Positions 25,386 through 36,929 of a stretch of 64,000 nt of DNA are shown in pieces (the first letter of the stretch is position 1; every line of letters begins with the position of its first letter). The position numbers and the translations under genes are program-made. Source of the DNA: Chionoecetes opilio (taxonomy: Eukaryota > Arthropoda > Malacostraca > Decapoda > Majidae). The DNA is taken from NCBI GenBank assembly GCA_016584305.1, contig JACEEZ010019088.1, positions 120,001-184,000 of the forward strand, in the 5' to 3' direction. The notes under the pieces are model-generated. The model was given only the letters and a program-made list of their open reading frames with translations. It ran no database searches and was not told where the DNA came from.

Positions 25386-26873
25386 GTCATGCAATGCAGT
25401 GAGACTATTGTAAGTGGGAGAGTGACTGAGAGGCGGGAGTCACCTCAGCCAGGTAAGCTGCACCACGCTGTGTTAGTTACTCTTCTATTCACTCCATATG
25501 TGGCTTCGTCTCTGCTCCTCTTTCGCTTCACAAATTTCAACCTACCTCTCAGGATGCCTTGCAAGCATATATCCACTGAGTAAAAGGTGTGTGTGTATTC
25601 TCACCATATTCAATGCAAATGTGAACTGGTGGGAAATTTGTTAGAAGACAAGACTAATAACATTTTCTTCCCTCTCTCAATGAGTCAAAGCTCTACTGCC
25701 AGACACAGACATGTTCCAAGGCGTCCCTGTAAGATATCAACGGCTGCTGATGTGCCAGTGAAAACTGATAACCTCTTATTTGCCTCTCAGTAGCAGTTGT
25801 AGTCTTGCAGGGATGGCCAGCTACACGTTTGTGGTGGTAGTGCCTGGCAGGGATGCTCTGGCTCGCTGCAGGAGAGAAAAACGGGCATCATTGCTGCGTC
25901 TTTTCTCACAAATTTCCCACCAGTTCACATTTGCCTTGTGTGGGACAAGAATATGCACCATTTCCTCAGTGGATGATAACTGGTAAGGGGAAGCAAACAA
26001 GTAGACAAAGCCATATACAGGGTACAACACGAGTTTCTGCAAATATTGATACAGGTGAAAGAATGTGTAATTTTAAGTAGAAAATGTTCAATACACAAGC
26101 TTTTTGAGACTTCTTTTAGACGTGAGAAAAATCACGGCAGCCGGTATTTTGTCACAGCGAATGCGACGAATGGATGTATGCAATGTGTACGTGCGGTTGT
26201 CCCTTGGTGAAATGATTAATTATTTAATCATTATCTTTACTATTAATGGAACATTACATCTTATAACAACACAATTGGTATTAATGGACATGTTATATAC
26301 TAAATAAGCAGTACATGAAAATAGCATGGCTGTAATAAACAATACTGTAAAAGGCTAAGTGACATCGTGTCGGAGCGGGGGAGGATGTAACACATGACTC
26401 AGGTGACCGGCGGGCAGCCTCACCTGTCCGCCGGAGGCACCCCGCTCCAACACAATGGCATTTAGCTTTTTACAGCATTGCTTATTACAGCCATGCTGTT
26501 TTCATGTACTGCTTATTTAGTTAATAACATGTCCATTAATACCAATTGTGCTGTTACAAGATAATGTAACGTTCCATGAATAGTAAAGATAATGATTAAA
26601 TAATTCATTATTTCACTGAGGGGCATTGTCGAGGGTGATTTTTCTCCCTTCATCTCATGTCTAAGGGAAGTCTCAAAAAGCATATGTATAGAACATTTTC
26701 TACTTAAATTACACATTCTTTCACCTGTATCAATATTTGCAGAAACTCTTGTTACACCCTGTATAGTCATGAACACAGCATGGTGCAGCTTACCTGTCTG
26801 AGGAGACACTGGGCTATCAGTAACTCTCCCAGTTGCTAATGGCCTCATTGCATTGCTTGACACACGATACTGT
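25386..26873. repeat. nested long inverted repeats, cluster 1
   Basis: Three nested palindromes. Outer arms: 25386-25480 with 26769-26873 (caggtaagctgcacca pairs with its complement at 26780). Middle arms: 26014-26380 with 26440-26766 (for example aaatattgatacaggtgaaag and its complement near 26740), about a 60-bp loop. Inner arms, inside the left outer arm: 25569-25650 with 25899-25980 (gtgaactggtgggaaattt and complement). Arm identity is roughly 75-85 percent by eye, so the structure is old. There is no coding frame. The 533-bp segment holding the inner palindrome interrupts the left arm relative to the right. Confidence 0.85.
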
Positions 26874-27214
26874 CCATGCACATGGAGTCATAAATTAATG
26901 TCAGGGCATTAGACGAGGCCACTGCCAACACAATATGAGAATATAATCACGTGATTTTGCTGCACTGTCTGCTCAGGTATATAAATATCTCTTAAAGTAA
27001 AGTATGAAATGTTTTATTGGCAAGAGAATTTTATGGTCAATATATATTATTCTCTCACTCTCTCTCTCTCTCTTCATATATATATATATATATATATATT
27101 GCAACTAGCACTACCAGCTGGTGCACTGTGCTGAGGTTTGGCCAGGACAAGTGGGCACAGTGTTGTTGAATGAAGTTACGAAAAACTGCTGCCGGCATGC
27201 ATATTGCTTTAGTC

Positions 27215-28590
27215 TGGATGAGTCTGTGGTATGTATGGTCTGCAGACGATAATTTCTGTTCAAGCTAGTGGCGTCATATGTGGGTGGAGCTTAAGCGATC
27301 GCTGGAGCATGAATCTATTTTCATAAAACACTACATACATTAAAACACATTATTATGAACAAATAAAGAAAGTAGTTTTAATTTTAAAACATTTCAGCAT
27401 ATCCTTCATACGTTTTAGATACTAATGCCAAATACTGAAGCCTCGCACTCAGTCAACTAACACACTGTCATTATCCTTGTTCCTGGGAGGCACTAGTCAC
27501 AATAACATTGAACTTTGCGTGTTTAGATAACATAAAAAGGAGGGCAGTAGGTAAGTCATATGGGGAAAAACAAATGCACAGCAAACACTCATAGGTCTAT
27601 ATATGTACCTTCAAAGCAGCAAATGTTGCCGCACTATGATAGAAAGATCCTTATGGAATATATTTTAAAGATTGGTTTACAAACGTTCCAGTTTTGTGAA
27701 AGCAAACAGTTTATCCAATCTTAACCACTTTTTTTTCCTGTCTGATTCAAAGCTTTATTACATTTAAAATCTCTTATTATGGCCCACATACATAAATTAA
27801 GTTTGAAATGAAATAATTTCCACAGCCAATTATGAAATGATGTGAACACTACTGTACATACTAATGAATCATAGAACTTTTATCTGCAGAAGTTCAAGAA
27901 TGTTGATGGTTGTGTGTATGGGAGGTGAAGGCTGCACTAGGCGGGATGTAGCTGAGATAAGGGAATGGAAGGACCTGTACCTTGGCTATTACTTCAAAGC
28001 ATTATGGAGCATCTGACAGAAAAGAAAGTGGTTAAGATTGGAAAACAGTGCTTGGTTTAATGAAAACTGAACATCAGTTAACCAATCACTTTAGGTAACT
28101 TACCTAAAGATATTTCATGAGTATCTTTAAATCATTGTGTGGCAACATTTGCTGCCTTAAATAAATGTCCATACCTATATGTTTGCTGTGCATTTTATAT
28201 GACCTGCCTACTGAGTTCCCATTCATTGTTATATAAATAACACGCACACATGCACACAAACGGGTAAGTTCTATGCTATTGTAACAAGTGCCTCCCAAGA
28301 ACAATAAGCAACATTGTGTGGTTGTTGTGGATAAGTGCCAGATTATAACACGAGTCATTAGTTACTGAAATGTCTTCAGGGTATTCTAAAATGCTATAGA
28401 ATAAATAAACTTTTAGTGTTGTTATTTGTTCTTCATTAATATGTATTACGATGTAGTGTCATTATGTGAGAAAATAAATGTATATCCCAGCAATCACTTA
28501 CAAGCTCCACCCATACATGACTTCACAAGCATGAACAGCAGTGATTGGCTACAGACACCCCCATACCACATACTTGTCCAGACTTCGGAA
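27215..28590. repeat. long imperfect palindrome, cluster 2
   Basis: 27215-27680 pairs with 28110-28590. Paired landmarks include gggtggagctt (27285 and complement near 28505), gggaggcact (27485 / 28290), aatgcacagcaaac (27574 / 28180) and gcagcaaatgttgcc (27617 / 28146). The central roughly 430 bp is unpaired. It abuts cluster 1. No gene was recognised. A diverged, palindromic transposon or an old inverted duplication would explain it. Confidence 0.8.
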
Positions 28591-28748
28591 ATATGGTATG
28601 CCGGCATGTTGCTGACTCGTCCAGGCTTCGGAAAAATGCTGCCTGTACCCCATCTGAGGAGAGAGTGTGTTAGTTAACATATTTGAATTTGAAGGCTTTG
28701 AATTTGAAGAATTTGAACTACAAAAAATCTTTAATGATACATGTAAAT

Positions 28749-28862
28749 AGGTAAAGATGAGGGCATGCGCTATGCTACGCTTGGCCTTGGTGCTCATATC
28801 CGTCGCATTAGCCTTTGAGCCCGTGGTGGGTGACGACCCATTACCCCGGGATACAGTGCTAT
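28749..28862 (-). mobile_element. tRNA-derived SINE, family A, copy 3 (truncated)
   Basis: Only the tail and adjacent body remain (aggtaaagatgagggcatgc ... gggtgacgacccattacccc). The tRNA-like head is missing, so this is a 5'-truncated copy on the - strand. Confidence 0.75.
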
Positions 28863-29344
28863 AGTAGAACCAATTTATGAAGTCTGTTTGGGTGTTAGCT
28901 TATTCAGGGAATTCCCCACCCTCGGCGCTGCCAAGACTCTTACTTAGCCAAGTATCGGATTACTCTCTTAGTGAAAAAGATAGCCCTCACTACCTTAAGC
29001 CCCACTGTGCCAACTCTGGGCCACGACAACCCAGCTACTTTCGGATTTGACAAGTCGGCTCCCCCGCTCCAAGAATGGGGGATGCTTCTTGGTGTCTTGG
29101 TGTCGGCAAGTATGGTTGCCAACGGTCGTCGCCTGTTTGGGACATTCGTCCAACTAGTCTCAAGAAGAGTCTCTGTGGTCATTTTGAACCAGGTTTTGCA
29201 CACACCCTTCTAACTTCACTGCGGTGAATTTGAAATTTTCATGATGAAAATGGGTGCTGACTGCTTTGTAATGGTTATATCATGTATTTATTTCTATATA
29301 AAAGCCTGTGATGTACCCAAGAGCTATTGGTGTTCTAATAGTAA

Positions 29345-29760
29345 TACAAGTGAGGTGTGGGTTCATAAAAGATAAAGAGTTGAGGAAATGATGTTTAGGA
29401 ATGATGGAAAAGAGTATTTGGGATTGTTTTCATGGAGGAAGAAGGGTTGCGGTAGCTGGGGATATGCATGCAAGGGTTGTAAATTGTTAGGCAGCAAGTG
29501 TTGAGAAAGTAGGGTGTAGACGGAGTAAATGAAAATGGTGAACACCGAATGGACATCTGTGTGGAAATTGTATTGTTCTTGATGAACGCCACCTAGCAGC
29601 ATTGCTTGATCCAAAGGGACACAAGGAGAAGGGACTAGCATAAAAACATGATTGATAATAGAGCAATGGAAGAGATAATTGGGAAAGAATGTGAAGGATG
29701 ACAAGGTATTGCGGGGATGTTAGCCCCTTCCATCCATAATCATGCAAGGTTCACATGACT
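29345..29760 (+). mobile_element. degraded LINE endonuclease fragment
   Basis: The frame VAVAGDMHARVVN (around 29446-29485) matches the GDMNARVG motif of LINE apurinic endonucleases. About 60 bp later ENGEHRMDICVEIVLF (about 29529-29577) matches the NENG..L.D.C.E block of the same domain. Stops and frame changes separate the blocks. It may belong to the same clade as the RT fragment at 14890. Confidence 0.6.
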
Positions 29761-30520
29761 GATTATATCAATTGTGGCAAAATAAGAACTCATTTATACT
29801 GTAGTTACCACTTTCCGGGCATACACAGATGTTGCATTACACGCACGCAAGCACCATGTATGCATAACCTACACTATGCATGTATTTTATCAAACGATTA
29901 AGTCTTCGCTGTTGGTCCCATGCACACACCTCTAAGTGGCAAAATGAGGCTGTTTATAAAAGTGAAGCGCCTAGAATTATTCAAGACTAAGCACAAAATA
30001 GTAAGTCATCAATGAAACCAGCAAAAAGGCATCAAGACAGAACAGCCACACCTGGCCACTCACTCACATAGGCCTCAAGTAGAATTTGTATAAAAATTTA
30101 TTACATAATTGAAAGAAAAAAAATTGCTAAGGTTCATAGATTTGGTTGATGAGAGCGGCAATCAATGCTCCGGCAAGTTAAGTGCAAGAGATTGAGAGTC
30201 TAGGCTTAGAACTAAAAAAAGGTTTGGACAAAAATCCAAAATGAAGAATCAATCTGTATGTTATTGCTGGGCAGGGATCATTGATACTCTCCTATGATGC
30301 AACTTATACACAAACTAGCCTGCCAGCACAGACAACCCAGCTGCAGTGAGCTTCTCAGGATATCTGTTCCGCATGACCTTTAAAATCTTCAGTACGAAAA
30401 AGCATCCTGCCATCAGCAGCATAGCCAGGATTGTTCTAACTATAAACAAGGTGGGTCAGAACCTTCATGTTACTGATTGGCTTGGTGCATGTGGAGGTGG
30501 AAAATTCATGACTAACAGTG
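29761..30520. other. no gene recognised
   Basis: AT-rich intergenic DNA. Nothing is recognisable. Confidence 0.4.
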
Positions 30521-30809
30521 GTAAGGTAAGGTAAAGATGGATGCATACGCTATGCTGCGCGTGGCCTTCGGTGCTCATCTCTGTGGCATTAGCCCTTTGA
30601 GCCTGTGGTGGGTGGGTGGGTGAGGACCCGTTACCCCGGGACAGGGCTAGTGTGATATCCGGATTACCACAGTTACCTTCCCTAGGTTTACCCAGGTGCC
30701 CATTTATCAACCTCGAAAGGGAGGAAGAACAGCTGGGTTGGCTGGTCGCCGAGTTGCCCTGGCCCGCAGATTTGTAGCCAGGCACGCTAGCCACTTCACC
30801 ACGGAGGCG
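30521..30809 (-). mobile_element. tRNA-derived SINE, family A, copy 4
   Basis: Full-length on the - strand. The tail (ggtaaggtaaggtaaagatgg on +) is at the left and the tRNA-like head (complement of ccacttcaccacggaggc) at the right. The body is shared with the other copies. The B-box region has lost several bases (ccctggcccgcagatttg), so the internal promoter is damaged. Confidence 0.85.
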
Positions 30810-33008
30810 ACAGTAATGGGATAAGATGTAATGCCGGACTGTTCTATGACTGCCTTTACTTGGGTACATATCTGCTCTCTGCTAGGGAGACAAAGGTACA
30901 GAGTGAAAAGAACCTACCAACCAACCAGTCTCCACCCAGCTGGGACACATTACCTTTATAGAGGCACGTGGGTCCACTTGACCTAGCTCACTGCCAGCGT
31001 GAAGTGAGCCGCCACACCAAGGTTCCTCTTGCCACACACCCCAAGGGCAGCCTGTCATCCAGGACGCGAAGCTGATGCATCTTGCACGGCCGTCATGGTC
31101 ACCGGATGATCTTCCTGGTCTTGCTAATAACTGTCACCACTTCTACTCCGGCTCACACTCCTCAAATCTCCTCATATTCTGGGGGAAAAATATGAAATAA
31201 TAACTGAAGGAAAATATCCAAAATCATATTCCTAAATATGTGGATATGTTACAATCATGTTCCAGCCTACTCCTATAAATCCTTATGTCTATGGATTGCC
31301 AGGTGAAAAACAAAATAGATAAAGGTCAACGACATGAGACACTACTGGGTTGGAGCCGACGACACACACACACGGGTGTAGCGGAAGGACGGGTGTGGAG
31401 CAGGGTGGAGGGATGGGTAAAGTGTTGAACGTTGGAGCCGTGAGTTACTCCGAGGTCAGTATCATACCGCTACAAGGGGCCTTAGACCTAATACTTCACG
31501 CCATTACTGTGTTTTGTTGTTAGCAGTTTTTAATTCTAAATACTTTTTGTGCGTATGTAAATTTTACTCAATATCTTTGTTAATATGTAGGCATGTCTGC
31601 GTATCGTCAGTAAGATTTTATGGCACTGTACCTCTAGCTGCAAGTTTCATTTCAACTAGTTTATTTTATTGGTAGTGTTTATTTTTCATTAATTTTATGC
31701 CTATATTACATTACTAGATGCAGCATAATCTTTTAAATGTGTAAATGTATGCCTCTACGTACTTGGAAATGAACACACAAGGTCATGAATCGGCCTTGTC
31801 GGAGGTCAGGAACATTCCTCATTCAGCCCATGTACTTATTATTTTACGTATTAATACCTTTGATATGGGAACACATAAGTAGGCTCTATGGAGCGTATTT
31901 ACTCGTATCATTGCAAGCGTACTATATTACTTTTTTTGAGGGGGGAAGGGTGGGGGGAGAGCATATATTTACAAGTGGAGTGAGCACAATGGAGAGAGAT
32001 AGTTGGAAGCGTATCATCGGCTGTCTAACCTCATAAAAATTATGGAAAAAACTGACGTTAAACAGAAAGAAGAAAAAGAGTGAGAGCACACAGCGCGATG
32101 ATTAGCCATAGCTTCTTTTTTCTCATCACCTTCACTATAAAACAGGCTTCAGATGAAAGAGTATACAAATAAAAATTATTTGTTGCATTTCCTCTTTTTT
32201 TTCACATTTTTCAATATTGAACTGTGGTTGTTATCCCTTTAATAACAATTCCTTTTCTCTATTAGAGGGAATTATAATTCCTGCCATGGGGCTGCACATA
32301 ATTTCTTGTCTGTTCATGGTCATATTGCACATTCACCTTTTTAGGCATTAAATCAATCAATCAATCATGGTCATATTGATGAAAATGTTCATTTATGTAA
32401 AAATGTATCTGAATTCATTAATGAAAAGTACAACACTCAAATATTGTACATACAAACATATTAAATTCCATATTAAGTCTGGCCTTACATGGCGGCTTGT
32501 TTGATCTTATTGCCACATCTAAAACTACAGCAGTCCCGTATAAGGAGGACTTGACAGTTTATTAAGACTGTGACATGAATTACCATGACCACCTCTACGT
32601 GAGACTGAGACATGCAGCTCTGCATTAGAGCAAGGTCTGCGCATGTCCTATCTTTCAAAATTGGCAAGCAGTGACACCACAATACACCTTCCTCACCCGC
32701 TCACTACCTCGGACATTTGGATTTGGTGAATTAGTATTAGGTGACCTCAGTTAATTGCTATCCTAATTCTCATTTGGCAACCATATTCACCCATTTTGAG
32801 ATGATATTATTATTGCCATTACCATCATGGCGACATTCTAATTAATGACTAGAATTCACTAGATTGACATGATGACATGGTGCTCCCAAGACCATGTGGG
32901 TGAATCAAAGTACCAAACATGTTTTCAATTTCTACACAACATGAACACAGCCGTGTGTACTGGCACCATTTTTTAAGTACATATATTACAGAAAACAGTG
33001 AATGCAGT
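30810..33008. other. no gene recognised
   Basis: About 2.2 kb of mixed DNA. Short open frames exist (for example 31785-32036 on +) without similarity, splice context or codon bias. Several AATAAA-like motifs are scattered. No repeat ends were recognised. Confidence 0.4.
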
Positions 33009-33157
33009 TGTTGATGTGTGGAGCAAGGGTGAACTCCTTTTGAATATGGAGCGCTATGACATCATGACGTGACATCCCTGTCATGGCGGACCAGCTGATC
33101 GCCGAATGGTCAGCTGACGGCAGTTGATCCCCGGCGCCCGGTGAGTGAAGACTAACA
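33009..33157 (+). repeat. probable 5' LTR of a Copia-order element
   Basis: A segment starting TGTTGATGTG and ending ...CTAACA lies one base before a sequence matching a primer-binding site. It is short (about 149 bp). No 3' LTR was found, so the left boundary is inferred from the TG...CA rule only. Confidence 0.45.
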
Positions 33158-33158
33158 C

Positions 33159-33170
33159 TGGTAGCAGAGC
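33159..33170 (+). other. primer-binding site (initiator tRNA-Met type)
   Basis: TGGTAGCAGAGC matches, in 11 of 12 positions, the complement of the 3' end of metazoan initiator tRNA-Met. It lies 15 bp upstream of the gag ATG and one base after the inferred LTR end. Confidence 0.65.
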
Positions 33171-33184
33171 GTAGTTATTGCACT

Positions 33185-33968
33185 ATGGCGTCGTCCAGGT
33201 GGCCCCCCAAGTTTGATGATGAGTCCGCGTACGAGAATTGGAGGGAAGATATTGAAATATGGTGTGAATTGACGGATTTGAAGAAAGAGAAACGGGCGTT
33301 AGCCATCCATTTGTCTTTGGATGGCCGGGCAAGACAGGCGTCGTCTGAAATGGGCATGGTGGATCTGAAAAAGGAAAATGGCGTGGATACTTTACTGGAG
33401 AAACTTGATGGCTTGTTTTTGGTGGACAAAGGCCGCCGACAATTTGCGGCATTCCAGGAGCTATATAATTTTCGGAGGAGCAGTGATATGGAGGTCAGGA
33501 AGTTTGTGTCTGTGTTTGAACACACATATTTCAAGTTCAACAAGCAAGGTATGTCTCCCAGATCCAGTTATGGCTTTCATGTTACTTGCTTCATGCCGAT
33601 TGAGGGATAATGAGCAACAATTAGTGATGTCTGCAATCACGGAGGTGTCATATGGCAACATGAAAAATGCTTTGAACTGCATATTCGCTGGAGAAATCGG
33701 TGCGCAGTTTGAATCTGTACCAGCCAGGCCCGGTTGTGGTGTAAAAAGTGAGCCAGTTTTTATGGGAGAAGAGATGACGGGTCAGAGTGAAGGTGTGGTG
33801 AAGGAGGAAGAGGCATTATATGTCAGGGGTTTTCAGCGTGGAAGATCGGGGTATGGAGGCGGTCGCAGGGGCAGACAGTCAAGCAGGGCAAGAGGCTACC
33901 CCAGTTCATCCACAAGGAGGCAGAATCCACTAGGGCCGGATGGTAGGGTGACAAGGTGCATGATATGA
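33185..33968 (+). pseudogene. Gag-like frame of a Copia-order LTR element, frameshifted
   Basis: ATG at 33185 (cactATGGCG). The first 120 codons read as a retrotransposon Gag: YENWREDIEIWCELTDL, LAIHLSLDGRARQASSE, EKLDGLFLVDKGRRQFAAFQ. Near 33545-33550 the frame breaks and the Gag continues in another frame (DPVMAFMLLASCRL, EQQLVMSAITEVSYGNM). A Gly/Arg-rich tail follows, then a region with the spacing of a CX2CX4HX4C zinc knuckle (33957-34000). In that knuckle the second Cys codon and the residue after His are TGA stops. The element is therefore inactive. Gag would coat the retrotransposon RNA. The family resembles crustacean Copia-type (GalEa-like) elements, an assignment from memory. Confidence 0.7.
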
Positions 33969-34097
33969 GACTCACGATTCCATTGAGTCAGGTACTGTCC
34001 AGATGCTTATGAAAATAATGGAAGTCGTGGGAGTTCTGCAGCAGCAAGTGGCAGTCTTGAGGGAGATCCTGAGACAGCATATTTATCATTATTTTTA

Positions 34098-34752
34098 GGT
34101 TATGCTGGAGACAGAGATAGTGATGTTAAATTAAGTGGGCTTGTGAAAGATGCCAAGGGCTGTGCAGTACTGGACTCAGGGTGTTCTACTACGGTGTGTG
34201 GAACTGGCTGGCTTAATGGTTTTCTGAGTAGCCTTAGTGATTATGAACGGGATAAGATTGTGGAAGAGAAGTCAATCTCCACGTTTACCTTTGCTGATGG
34301 TGTCACTGTTCCTTCCGTTAAACGGGTCACACTGCCTTGTTCTATTGGAAATATGAGTGCAAGAATTGTGACGGATGTGGTGTATTGTAATATTCCATTA
34401 CTGTTGAGCAGGCTTTCGATGAAAAAGGCAGAGATGTTAGTAAACTTTGCTACAGACCAGGTCAAGATTCGTGGAAGGGTGATTGATCTGCAGACATCAG
34501 CATCAGGTCATTATCTATTGCCGATATCAGCGTGAAAAGGACTGGAGTTAGGGGGAATGATTTCTTTGGCTGCTGTGAAGGGGAGGGATGTGAAGAAGAC
34601 TGCTTCAAAACTTCACAGGCAGTTTGGACACCCCACATCAGCAAAGCTTATCAAACTCATCAGTAATGCAGGGATTGAGAATTCAGAACTGGAACGTGCT
34701 GTCCAAAAGGTAACCGAGGAGTGTGAGGTCTGCTTTAAATTTGTTCTAAATT
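34098..34752 (+). pseudogene. protease and pre-integrase region of the Copia-order element
   Basis: Same frame throughout. VLDSGCSTTVCGTGW (34170-34215) is a retropepsin active site (D-S-G). It is followed by FADGVTVPSVKRVTLPC and VTDVVYCNIPLLLSRLSMKK, as in Copia proteases. A TGA stop at 34533-34535 interrupts the frame. Downstream, KLHRQFGHPTSAKLIKLI ... CEVC is the H-H-C-C region that precedes the integrase core in Copia elements. Protease then pre-integrase order, before any RT, supports Copia rather than Gypsy. The element stops at about 34752, and the integrase core, RT and 3' LTR are missing. Confidence 0.72.
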
Positions 34753-34915
34753 AATATTTGAAACTAAATTTTCAGTACTGAAGGGTTTGAGGTAAAGTTC
34801 TGAATGTTAACAAATTCTCTTTGTTGAAAATTTCCATGGCCGAACCTGACTGAAAAATCTATATCCTTACTAGATCAAACACTGCTATTACACGGATGTT
34901 CTCTGGCAAAGGCTA

Positions 34916-35202
34916 AGGTAAAGTAAAGATGGGGGCATACGCCAAGCGACACGTGGCCTTGGCGCTCATCTCCGTCACATTAGCCTTTAAGCCTGTGGTG
35001 GGTGACAACCCGTTACCCCGGGATACACGGCTAGTGTGACATTCAGGTTACCACAGTTACCTTCACCCTCAGGTACCCATTTATCAACCCCAAAAGGAAG
35101 GATGAGCAGCTGGGTGGGTTGCGCGCCGACTGCCCTGGCCGGGATTCAAACCCGGGCCGGCAGATTTGTAGCTAGGCACGCTAGCCACTACACCACGGAG
35201 GC
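34916..35202 (-). mobile_element. tRNA-derived SINE, family A, copy 5
   Basis: Full-length on - strand: tail aggtaaagtaaagatggggg at the left, tRNA-like head (complement of ccactacaccacggaggc) at the right, and an intact B box (complement of gggattcaaaccc). This is the best-preserved promoter of the five copies. It lies about 160 bp after the truncation point of the Copia-order element. Confidence 0.87.
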
Positions 35203-35765
35203 ACTTTGAAGGCTGAGGGAAGATACATAAAAAGACTGTTAAGGCTAATGGCATAAATGGGTTAGATAATGCCATAACTCAAACCATTCTATCCCATAAT
35301 AACCTTTATTGAATGCAAATGCATGACCTTCAGGCGTTATGAATGATATAAGTATCCAATCCTCAACACTCATATAATGATTTTGAAACGGTTTAAGCTA
35401 CATGATAAAAAAAAACCTCATAATCTTAGAACGGTGCTACAATATCTTGTCCATAAAAAACTAATTCAAACCACAGCAAATCCTTTCATAGATTCTAGAT
35501 ACAATCATTTCAGAAGGTTAAATAATACATCATGTCCATACATAATTCATGCATACCACACCCTATCCTTCACCCTCATTCCCTCCTTCACACAAACAGA
35601 GAATTCTTCCTCTCTCATTTGCATCCCATGTTTCACTTATCATTTCCTTATCCATTATTTTGTTCATAACTTTACAGCTACTCTCGGGAAAGACTGCTCT
35701 ACTACCTAAGCCCTTGACAAACCTCTTTCACTTGTTGTCTGTATTCCAAACTCATATCAGTGATA
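35203..35765. other. no gene recognised
   Basis: AT-rich intergenic DNA. Nothing is recognisable. Confidence 0.4.
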
Positions 35766-36047
35766 GGAACATAAGAACATAAGGAAGCTACAAGAGGCCG
35801 TGAGACCTACACGTGGTGGTTCCTGTAATAAGCCAACAAGCTTGGGGGCCTGTGGGAAATAGGGATAGTTGGGTGGGGGCGGTACTGCCAACCCAACAAC
35901 TGCTGAGGCCGTTACTCCCTCACAGAACACAAGGGCACGGCTGCCACCACACATGTAACACACTGCCCACCACCACCACTCATTACCACACAGGACACAC
36001 TCCCACAGGCACGGGTACAACCACACTTGTCCACACAACACACAACT
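35766..36047. repeat. dispersed repeat unit 3' of the zinc-finger gene
   Basis: Starts with aacataagaacataaggaag ... gaggccgtgagacctac (35766-35827); the same unit recurs at 45967-46038. It runs on into agccaacaagcttgggggcc ... gttgggtgggggcgg (from 35828). The latter block recurs at 37747 (+), at 48981 (+) and, inverted, near 53805-53750. The segment forms the 3' flank of the zinc-finger gene and was duplicated with it. Confidence 0.75.
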
Positions 36048-36929
36048 TCAAAAGTGGATCTTCACGTGCCTGGCAATATCACTCTTTGTCTTGAAACACT
36101 TGCCACAAATATCACACTTGAACTCCCTCAAGCCAGTGTGTCTAAAGGTGTGTCGGTTGAGGATTGAAATGGTATAAAATCTTTTCCCACATTCTAGACA
36201 TTCATAATTCTTAACACCACTGTGTGTCAGGGTGTGTCTGGTGAGGTGAGCCTTTGTAGCAAATCTTTTCCCACACTCTACACATTCATGATTCTTACCA
36301 CTGTGTGTCAGGGTGTGTGTGGTGAGGTTAGACTTTACAGTAAACCTTTTCCCACACTCACGACATTCATGATTTTTAACACCGCTGTGTGTCAGGATGT
36401 GCTTGGTGAGGTTAAACTTTTGAGTGAACTTTTTCCCACACTCTAAACATTCATAATTTTTAACACCACTATGTGTCAGGGTGTGTGTGGTGAGGCGAGA
36501 ACTGGTATAAAACCTTTTCCCACAATCCCGACATTCATGATTTTTAACACCACTGTGTATCAGGATGTGCTTGGCGAGGTTAGACTTTTCAATAAATCTT
36601 TTCCCACACTCCCGACATTCATAATTCTTAACACCACTGTGTGTCAGGGTGTGTCTGGTGAGGACACTCTTCCTAGTGAATATTTTCCCACACTCCAAAC
36701 ATTTATAATTCTTTACACCACTGTGCCTCCAGGAATGTTCCGTAAGCTTACTCTTGCATCTGAATGTTTCGTCACACTGCTGGCACTTCAGCTCACTGTC
36801 TGCTCTGTGGCCTGAGCTGCCTGCCTCCAGGTGATTCTTGTCATCACACCAGCGCCTCCCCACACCTGAGGCAGACTGATCCTGCTGCTCTCGGCCACTT
36901 ATGCTGCTCCCCGGCCCCACAGCCTCCAT
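36048..36929 (-). CDS. C2H2 zinc-finger protein, nine fingers (intact copy)
   Basis: 293 residues from the first in-frame ATG (36927-36929). The frame stays open 16 codons further upstream, where an AG acceptor-like site (ttcttgcag) precedes it, so an upstream exon is possible. A Gly/Ser/Gln-rich N-terminal of about 55 residues is followed by nine C2H2 fingers, e.g. YKCLECGKIFTRKS ... HTLTH, with the linker HSGVKNY/H instead of the usual TGEKPY. The last finger, FKCDICGKCFKTKSDIARH, is followed by VKIHF and the stop. One linker has lost a codon (HSGKNHE between fingers 6 and 7). Likely a sequence-specific nuclear DNA-binding protein. No KRAB, BTB or ZAD domain is visible. A decayed tandem copy lies about 1.9 kb to the right. 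Confidence 0.85.
   Translation of the reverse strand: MEAVGPGSSISGREQQDQSASGVGRRWCDDKNHLEAGSSGHRADSELKCQQCDETFRCKSKLTEHSWRHSGVKNYKCLECGKIFTRKSVLTRHTLTHSGVKNYECRECGKRFIEKSNLAKHILIHSGVKNHECRDCGKRFYTSSRLTTHTLTHSGVKNYECLECGKKFTQKFNLTKHILTHSGVKNHECRECGKRFTVKSNLTTHTLTHSGKNHECVECGKRFATKAHLTRHTLTHSGVKNYECLECGKRFYTISILNRHTFRHTGLREFKCDICGKCFKTKSDIARHVKIHF

Noticed and set aside
28960..29213. 80-codon + frame (KKIALTTLSPTVP...)
   Set aside because: No recognisable domain, start context or splice sites; composition compatible with chance.
33175..33543. 122-codon frame on the - strand
   Set aside because: Antisense shadow of the Gag-like frame, which has recognisable retroelement motifs.
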